The notes under the pieces are model-generated. The model had not been told where the DNA came from and searched no databases. It was given only the letters and a program-made list of their open reading frames with translations. The position numbers and the translations under genes were made by a program. From an uncultured Oscillospiraceae bacterium (GTDB lineage: Bacteria > Bacillota > Clostridia > Oscillospirales > Acutalibacteraceae): 26,847 nucleotides of DNA. Where the stretch lies: positions 1-26,847 of the forward strand of contig CAJUSM010000038.1 in the NCBI GenBank assembly GCA_910588935.1. The letters run 5' to 3'. Below, one piece after another: positions 22,586-26,847 of this stretch. Position 1 is the stretch's first letter. Every line of letters begins with the position of its first letter.

Positions 22586-22614
22586 ATTATATCACCGGAC
22601 GCCTGGAAAATCAA
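22586..22614 (-). promoter_or_regulatory. sigma-A promoter of the rimP-nusA-infB operon
   Basis: Minus strand: -35 TTGATT, 17-base spacer, -10 TATAAT. It lies 26 bases beyond the spoVT stop, and no terminator separates the two, so some spoVT read-through into the operon is likely. Confidence 0.88.
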
Positions 22615-22640
22615 GGCTTTTTCTTTATTTTGTCCGTTTT

Positions 22641-23180
22641 TTACGACTCTAGCTGGCGCGAGAGGAACATGGCGGCAGCCTTTACATTTTCCGCGGCTTC
22701 CCCGCTCAGCCTGGGGGAGGATTTTTCCCCTTTCAGCAGCATGACTGCCCCCATGGGGTCGCCAGAGGACACCACTGGGAACACCGCGATAGCCGCGGCG
22801 GGGGGATTTTGGGCAGCCAGCACCGTGGCCTCAGAGTCGGTGACAAAGTGCCTGCGGCCCTGAACCAGCTCCTCCAGCTGAGAGCTTAAAGGCTTGTGAA
22901 GCAGGTCCTTTTTGGCCGGGCCGGCCACGGCGATAATTTGCTCGGTGTCGCACACCGCGGCCCCAAGACCAGTAAGGTTTACCAGTGCCTCGGCATAAGA
23001 TTGGGCCAGCTGGGACATCTCTCCCACTGGGGAATACTTTTTCAGGATGACCTCGCCGGAAACATCGGTAAAAATTTCCATAGGCATCCCCTCCCGGATT
23101 TTTAGGGTGCGGCGGATCTCTTTGGGAATGACCACCCGGCCCAAATCGTCGATTCGACGGACGATACCAGTAGCTTTCAT
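22641..23180 (-). CDS. spoVT: SpoVT-type AbrB family sporulation regulator
   Basis: A 179-residue protein, the length of B. subtilis SpoVT. The N-terminal AbrB/MazE swapped-hairpin DNA-binding domain reads MKATGIVRRIDDLGRVVIPK and EIRRTLKIREGMPMEIF. A GAF-like C-terminal domain follows (SYAEALVNLTGLGAAVCDTE, PVVSSGDPMGAVMLL). SpoVT controls late forespore genes in B. subtilis, so this implies a spore former. The start at 23180 has AAAGGAA upstream and is the family start; the open frame reaches further only by chance. A nested palindrome of 145 bp ends right before its ribosome-binding site. Confidence 0.93.
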   Translation of the reverse strand: MKATGIVRRIDDLGRVVIPKEIRRTLKIREGMPMEIFTDVSGEVILKKYSPVGEMSQLAQSYAEALVNLTGLGAAVCDTEQIIAVAGPAKKDLLHKPLSSQLEELVQGRRHFVTDSEATVLAAQNPPAAAIAVFPVVSSGDPMGAVMLLKGEKSSPRLSGEAAENVKAAAMFLSRQLES

Positions 23181-23197
23181 AATTTCATTCCTTTCAC

Positions 23198-23342
23198 GCA
23201 AATACTATAGTAAAATAGAGATATCAGGGTTTCCGGGCCAGGTACGCGCTGGGCAATCCCCCTGAAAATCCATTCCCATTCCAAATGGATTTTTTTCTTG
23301 GGTTGCCACCTGGCCCGGGCCGGTCTGGAGAATAGTATTTGC
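23198..23342 (-). promoter_or_regulatory. nested palindrome upstream of spoVT (structured leader or element)
   Basis: Four nested arms share one centre: GCAAATACTAT/ATAGTATTTGC (23198-23208, 23332-23342; 11 bp perfect); CCGGGCCAGGT/ACCTGGCCCGG (23233-23243, 23308-23318; 11 bp perfect); GGCAA-t-CCC/GGG-TTGCC (23252-23260, 23300-23307); and AAATCCATT/AATGGATTT (23266-23274, 23284-23292). The proximal arm ends 3 bases before the AAAGGA site of spoVT. It could be a cis-acting RNA, a MITE-like repeat or an operator; no known riboswitch class was recognised. Confidence 0.65.
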
Positions 23343-23474
23343 CGCTTTTTGCGTCTTATCCTTTTTTCTGGATGGGAAGTATTGAGCCAAAAAACGGCGG
23401 CTGGATATGCCGGGTTTTCCAAGGCTTGATTCTTTTTTGCGTTTTTTATCCATAGGGGATTTGTTTTATTCTAT

Positions 23475-23503
23475 ACTATACTGCGCGAAAGAGCCGGTAT
23501 CAC
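23475..23503 (-). promoter_or_regulatory. possible promoter for a long spoVT leader
   Basis: Minus strand: GTGATA, 17 bases, TATAGT. If used, the transcript would carry a leader of about 285 bases containing the whole nested palindrome. The -35 matches only 4 of 6. No sigma-G type promoter was recognised closer to the gene. Confidence 0.35.
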
Positions 23504-23549
23504 GGCGGCGCCCGGGTAAAACCGCCAGGCACTCAAAACAAATAAAGGG

Positions 23550-23585
23550 AAAAAGGCTGTGCGTCTTAGAACGCGCGGCCTTTTT
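23550..23585. terminator. bidirectional-looking terminator after the kinase gene
   Basis: Arms 23550-23564 and 23571-23585 (AAAAAGGC.. / ..GCCTTTTT) form a 15-bp stem with a 6-base loop and T5 runs in both directions. The two imperfect pairs are G-T on the plus strand but A-C on the minus strand, so it is more stable as plus-strand RNA, though the gene it follows (kinase, ending 23627) is on the minus strand. Confidence 0.75.
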
Positions 23586-23626
23586 GGCAATAAAATTTAT
23601 AAGAGAAAAAAGGGGGGGTGAGGCGT

Positions 23627-24163
23627 TCACAGCTGGTATTTCCCTGCCCGCAGCCCGGTTTGGATCAACCGGACGCTTTCCTCTAGGCTCTGCCCGGTGG
23701 TATCCACCACATGGCGCTCATACTCTCCCAGATTCTGGAAAAGCTCCCACATCTTTACAATATTTTCTTCCAGCAGGGGGAAATCCTTTCTTTTCTCCCG
23801 CTTCATTGCCCGGGCCACAGTTTCCTGGCGGCTGGGACGCAGTACCACATATCGAATATCCAGGCCCTTTTTTCCTAAGTTTTTCCAGTTTTCCAGGAAC
23901 CAGGGGCCAATCACCCCATCCATGTAGACCTGGTACCCCCCTAGGGCGTACTGCTCCGCGCAGGCCGCCGCTGCCCGAATCACAATTTCATTTTGGTCGC
24001 CGGAATCATCCTGCCAGGGCGGGATATAGCCCTTGCGGATGTATTGATAAAAGTTGTCGCTGTGTATATGCACTGCCAGGCGGCAGGGAGACTCTTTTGC
24101 CAAGACTTGAGAAACACTGGTTTTCCCCGAGCCGCATGGGCCGGAGACTAGCACGATTGTCAC
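23627..24163 (-). CDS. small P-loop kinase-like protein
   Basis: A 178-residue P-loop NTPase. It starts MTIVLVSGPCGSGKTSVSQV with Walker A GPCGSGKT at residues 8-15. HIHSDNFYQYI lies where small-molecule kinases carry the substrate-binding Asp, and VLRPSRQETVARAMKREKR lies in the LID region. The layout suits shikimate/gluconate-kinase-like or uridine-kinase-like enzymes, but the phosphate acceptor cannot be named. The open frame extends to 24247. A GTG at 24161-24163 with AAAGGAG 9 bases upstream, directly before the P-loop, is the better start. It is divergent from the thioesterase gene. Confidence 0.8.
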   Translation of the reverse strand: MTIVLVSGPCGSGKTSVSQVLAKESPCRLAVHIHSDNFYQYIRKGYIPPWQDDSGDQNEIVIRAAAACAEQYALGGYQVYMDGVIGPWFLENWKNLGKKGLDIRYVVLRPSRQETVARAMKREKRKDFPLLEENIVKMWELFQNLGEYERHVVDTTGQSLEESVRLIQTGLRAGKYQL

Positions 24164-24267
24164 TTTAAACAGCTCCTTTGCTTTCTGAAAGGAATGAGCG
24201 GGGGCACGGGAGGGAGGAGCGCCCAAAAAGAGACGGGGTTTTGGCACAGCGGCCCTCTTTCCCCCTC

Positions 24268-24296
24268 TGGAAATGCGGCCCCAACTATGCTATACT
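24268..24296 (+). promoter_or_regulatory. promoter of the thioesterase gene
   Basis: TGGAAA, 17 bases, TATACT with an extended TGC before the -10. The start would be near 24303, about 44 bases before the ATG. Confidence 0.6.
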
Positions 24297-24346
24297 ATTT
24301 CTGCTGGCCCTGTTTCCCTTTTGGCCGGCGGAAAAGGAGGCATCCC

Positions 24347-24784
24347 ATGAGCCCTGTTATCTATCAGCGGGAGGTCCACTATTATGAGACCGACCGCATG
24401 GACTGTGTCCACCATTCCAACTATATCCGCTGGTTCGAGGAGGCCAGGATTTACTTTATGCAGGAATCCGGCTTTCCTTACCAGGACCTGGAGGCCGGGG
24501 GCATTGTGAGCCCAGTGCGCAGCGTGCAGGCCGAATACCAGGCAATGTGCCGTTTTGGGGATACTGTGGAAATTCTGACCGCCATAGAGAGCTACACCTC
24601 TACCCGCATTGCCTTTTGCTACCAGGTGCGGGACAAGGCTACCGGCCAGCCCCGATGCAGCGGCCGGAGCTGCCACTGCTTTATTAACGCCGGCGGCCGG
24701 CCGGTTTCCCTGAAAAAGGCGATGCCCCAATACCACCTGCGTATAGAAGAATACCTGGCCAAGGTTCAAAAGGAGGAAAACTAA
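24347..24784 (+). CDS. acyl-CoA thioesterase, 4HBT/YbgC type
   Basis: A 145-residue hotdog-fold thioesterase. The 4HBT signature is YYETDRMDCVHHSNYIRWFEEAR, given here in two parts: YYETDRMDCVHHSNY and IRWFEEAR, including the catalytic-type Asp and the conserved HHSNY. Relatives (YbgC, FadM) hydrolyse short- or medium-chain acyl-CoAs. AAAAGGAGG lies 6 bases before the ATG at 24347, which is clearly the start though the frame opens earlier. It is the only plus-strand gene in the right half and is followed by a tiny ORF with a strong ribosome-binding site. Confidence 0.88.
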   Translation: MSPVIYQREVHYYETDRMDCVHHSNYIRWFEEARIYFMQESGFPYQDLEAGGIVSPVRSVQAEYQAMCRFGDTVEILTAIESYTSTRIAFCYQVRDKATGQPRCSGRSCHCFINAGGRPVSLKKAMPQYHLRIEEYLAKVQKEEN

Positions 24785-24895
24785 ATGGCAAAAGTAATCC
24801 TAAATTTGTGGCAGGCTGGCCAGCCGGTTCCAAGAGCCGGGGCCTGGGGAAATGGACGTAATCTATTGCCGGGAGAGCTGAACGCCAGGCCTTAG
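24785..24895 (+). CDS. 36-codon ORF behind the thioesterase, uncertain
   Basis: ATG comes directly after the thioesterase TAA, preceded by a full AAAGGAGG with 8-base spacing. The peptide starts MAKVILNLWQAGQPVP and ends with TAG overlapping the convergent recX stop. I recognise no family. It may be the truncated start of a lost downstream gene, or a small protein. The site itself may be chance, because it forms the last codons of the thioesterase (KEEN). Confidence 0.35.
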   Translation: MAKVILNLWQAGQPVPRAGAWGNGRNLLPGELNARP

Positions 24896-25506
24896 TCTTC
24901 CCAGGCGCCCCGCATTCCCTCCCGGATTTCCTCGTAGCTGTAGCCGTGCCGCTGTAAAGCGCTATATGCCCGGCGCTTCAGCTTTTCGTCTTCTTGCCAG
25001 CCGGCGTACTTTTTCTCCAGGATCCGCCGGATATTCTCCACCGCCTGGTCCTCTCCGCCAAACTCCTCCAGCAGCTCCTCAATGAGTTCTGCTTGAATTC
25101 CCTTAAGCCGCAGCTCGTGCTTTACCCGCCTGGCGCCATAGCCCCTTTGCTGGAACAGCTCTTTGGCCAGGTTCCGGCCATAGGCCTGGTCGTCAATCAG
25201 CCCCAGCTCTTCCATCCGGTCTGCCGCGGCCTGGGCTGCCTCTCGGCCAGCCGTTGTTCGGGTGATCTTTTCAATGAGCTCCTTTTTAGAGTGGCTCCGA
25301 TGCCCCAGAAGATACAGGGCCTTTTCCTTGGCCCGCCGGGCGTCCGAGGCCTGGATGAGCTGGCGGAGCTGGGTGTCGTCCAGCTGGTCCCCAGGCCCCA
25401 GCCCAGAAACCAAAAAGGTCTCCCGGTCCAGTTTGACAGCCGGTTCTCCATCTAGGTAGAGCTGAACCAGCCCTTTTCGCCGGGGCTCTACCGCTGTAAT
25501 CTCCAT
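24892..25506 (-). CDS. recX: RecA regulator RecX
   Basis: A 204-residue helical-repeat protein that modulates RecA filaments. After an N-terminal strand region (MEITAVEPRRKGLVQLYLDG) it shows RecX repeats: ALYLLGHRSHSKKELIEKI, ELGLIDDQAYGRNLAKELF, RGYGARRVKHELRLKGI and AYSALQRHGYSYEEI. The ATG at 25506 overlaps the recA stop by one base (TGATG), showing tight coupling; a GTG 3 bases earlier is less likely. Its stop overlaps the end of the convergent 36-codon ORF. Confidence 0.94.
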   Translation of the reverse strand: MEITAVEPRRKGLVQLYLDGEPAVKLDRETFLVSGLGPGDQLDDTQLRQLIQASDARRAKEKALYLLGHRSHSKKELIEKITRTTAGREAAQAAADRMEELGLIDDQAYGRNLAKELFQQRGYGARRVKHELRLKGIQAELIEELLEEFGGEDQAVENIRRILEKKYAGWQEDEKLKRRAYSALQRHGYSYEEIREGMRGAWED

Positions 25507-26675
25507 CACTCGTCATCCACCACAATTTCAATATTCTTATCCTGCTCGTCGTCTGCCTGAGAGAAAAATACCTCTTGGGCCGGCTCTGCCGCCTTGGCGG
25601 GCTGGGCTGGGGCGGCGGCCGGGGCCGGTTCTGGCTTGGCGTTTAGGGAGGCCATATGCTCCCGAACCTTGACCTCTATCTCGGCGGCCAGCTCCTTGTT
25701 GGCGGTAAGGTATTCCTTTACCTTTTCCCGGCCCTGGCCAATGCGCGCGCCGTTGTAGGAGAACCAAGAGCCGCTTTTCTGAATAATATCCTGCTCCGCG
25801 GCAATCTCAATCAGCTCGCCCATCCGGCTAATCCCCTTGCCGTAAAGCACATCAAACTCTGCCACCCGAAACGGGGGGGCAACCTTGTTTTTTACCACCT
25901 TGGCTTTGGTGTGGGCCCCAATGACATCGCTGCCGTTTTTCAGCACCTCTCCCTTGCGCACATCGATGCGCACGGTAGAGTAAAACTTAAGGGCCCGGCC
26001 CCCGGGGGTTACCTCTGGGTTGCCATACATGACCCCCACCTTTTCCCGAAGCTGGTTAATAAAAATAGCCACGCAATTGGATTTGGAGATAGCGCCGGCC
26101 AGCTTGCGCAGGGCCTGGCTCATCAGCCTGGCCTGCAGGCCCACATGGCTGTCTCCCATTTCTCCCTCAATTTCCGCCTTTGGCACCAGGGCGGCAACAG
26201 AGTCTACCACAATAATATCGATGGCATTGGAGCGCACCAGGGCCTCGGTAATCTCCAAGGCCTGCTCGCCGGTATCCGGCTGGGAAACCAGCAGGCTGTC
26301 CACCTGAACCCCCAGGTTGGCCGCGTAGGTGGGATCTAAAGCGTGCTCCACATCGATAAAGGCGGCGTTCCCGTTCATTTTCTGGGCCTCTGCCACACAG
26401 TGGAGGGCAAGGGTGGTTTTGCCGGAGGACTCCGGCCCGTATATTTCCACAATACGGCCTCTGGGCAGCCCGCCAACCCCCAGGGCCAGGTCTAGGGTAA
26501 GGGAGCCTGTGGGGATCACCTCTACATTAAGGGCGGATTCCTGGCCCAAACGCATCACCGCCCCCTCGCCAAACTGCTTTTTAATGCGGGAAAGGGCGCT
26601 TTCCAGGGCCTGGGCCTTACCCTCGACGGGGACCTCCCGCTTTAGCTTGATCGCCGCCTGCTTTTTTTCCGCCAT
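25506..26675 (-). CDS. recA: recombinase RecA
   Basis: A 389-residue DNA strand-exchange ATPase and SOS co-protease. Walker A is GPESSGKTT (80-88). Also visible are IDVEHALDPTYA, IIVVDSVAALVPKAEIEGEM (Walker B), LMSQALRKLAGAI, FINQLREKVGVMYGNPE and TPGGRALKFY. The C-terminus is an Ala/Pro-rich linker ending in an acidic tail (ADDEQDKNIEIVVDDE), which tunes DNA binding in relatives. It is longer than E. coli RecA by some 35 residues, mostly in the tail and N-terminus. AAGGAGG lies 8 bases before the ATG. Confidence 0.98.
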   Translation of the reverse strand: MAEKKQAAIKLKREVPVEGKAQALESALSRIKKQFGEGAVMRLGQESALNVEVIPTGSLTLDLALGVGGLPRGRIVEIYGPESSGKTTLALHCVAEAQKMNGNAAFIDVEHALDPTYAANLGVQVDSLLVSQPDTGEQALEITEALVRSNAIDIIVVDSVAALVPKAEIEGEMGDSHVGLQARLMSQALRKLAGAISKSNCVAIFINQLREKVGVMYGNPEVTPGGRALKFYSTVRIDVRKGEVLKNGSDVIGAHTKAKVVKNKVAPPFRVAEFDVLYGKGISRMGELIEIAAEQDIIQKSGSWFSYNGARIGQGREKVKEYLTANKELAAEIEVKVREHMASLNAKPEPAPAAAPAQPAKAAEPAQEVFFSQADDEQDKNIEIVVDDE

Positions 26676-26700
26676 CTAGCTTTCCTCCTTGTCATTCGCG

Positions 26701-26716
26701 ATAATGGTACCATTAT
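26701..26716. promoter_or_regulatory. 16-bp perfect palindrome over the recA promoter
   Basis: ATAATGGTACCATTAT is a perfect palindrome overlapping the -10 and the expected start point of recA. Such a position suits a repressor site. It does not resemble the Firmicute LexA box (CGAAC-N4-GTTCG type), and I see no such box in the 172 bases upstream of recA. Confidence 0.5.
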
Positions 26717-26740
26717 ATAAGAAACAGGGGGTAAAAGCAA
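26712..26740 (-). promoter_or_regulatory. sigma-A promoter of recA-recX
   Basis: Minus strand: TTGCTT, 17-base spacer, TATAAT. The leader to the recA ATG is about 30 bases. Upstream of it (26741-26847) no complete gene is seen. One minus-strand frame there reads KLENLQAVLTVFVRAYNRFG, which could be a fragment of a transposase end. Confidence 0.85.
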
Positions 26741-26847
26741 GGTGTTTCTAAAGGGGGAGGGGGAGCGGTAACGACTTTTCTGCGCACCGAAACGGTTATA
26801 AGCGCGAACGAAAACAGTAAGAACGGCCTGAAGGTTTTCCAGCTTTC

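Noticed and set aside
23205..23453. 82-codon minus-strand ORF upstream of spoVT
   Set aside because: No Shine-Dalgarno, and its frame runs through the nested palindrome, which explains the sequence better.
23407..24168. 253-codon plus-strand ORF
   Set aside because: Antisense to the P-loop kinase and crosses its terminator; Pro/Arg-rich shadow.
1..26847. CRISPR arrays, tRNA or rRNA genes
   Set aside because: No regularly spaced direct repeats, no cloverleaf and no rRNA-like sequence were seen on either strand.

Overview
The window looks like chromosome of a GC-rich, spore-forming, gut-associated Firmicute, most likely class Clostridia near Oscillospiraceae/Ruminococcaceae. The grounds are the Bacillus/Clostridium-type rimP-nusA-ylxR-ylxQ-infB-rbfA-truB-ribF gene order, a SpoVT-type sporulation regulator, a bile salt hydrolase, strong AAGGAGG ribosome-binding sites and sigma-A promoters. 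The family assignment is inference; no rRNA is present.

Most genes lie on the minus strand. From the right edge these are recA-recX; then (after one plus-strand thioesterase) a small P-loop kinase; spoVT; and a long translation/transcription operon from a clear promoter at about 22.6 kb: rimP, a GNAT acetyltransferase, nusA, ylxR (rnpM), an L7Ae-like ylxQ, infB, a second GNAT resembling streptothricin acetyltransferases, rbfA, a DHH phosphoesterase (nrnA-like), truB and ribF. At the left end the minus strand carries rpsO-pnp, a DUF6062-like protein overlapping an OGG-type DNA glycosylase, and a NUDIX hydrolase cut by the window edge.

Between ribF and rpsO, which are adjacent in B. subtilis and many relatives, about 8 kb of plus-strand accessory genes interrupts the core block. 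It begins with a promoter, a Gfo/Idh/MocA oxidoreductase, an IolE-like TIM-barrel isomerase, a GH27 alpha-galactosidase and a tiny Cys-rich protein coupled to the GH27 gene. These look like an intracellular glycoside-processing set. They are followed by an XRE regulator fused to a zinc ribbon, a bile salt hydrolase and an amidohydrolase-2 protein. The island also carries debris: an internally deleted methyltransferase gene and a decayed IS3-family element abutting ribF.

The most interesting non-coding signals are a nested palindrome of about 145 bp directly upstream of spoVT, a long imperfect hairpin between rpsO and pnp (placed like the RNase III-processed pnp leader of E. coli), four tandem hairpins behind the GH27/zinc-protein pair, a perfect 16-bp palindrome over the recA promoter -10, and a hairpin covering the ribosome-binding site of the dead IS transposase. 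No tRNA, rRNA or CRISPR array was seen.
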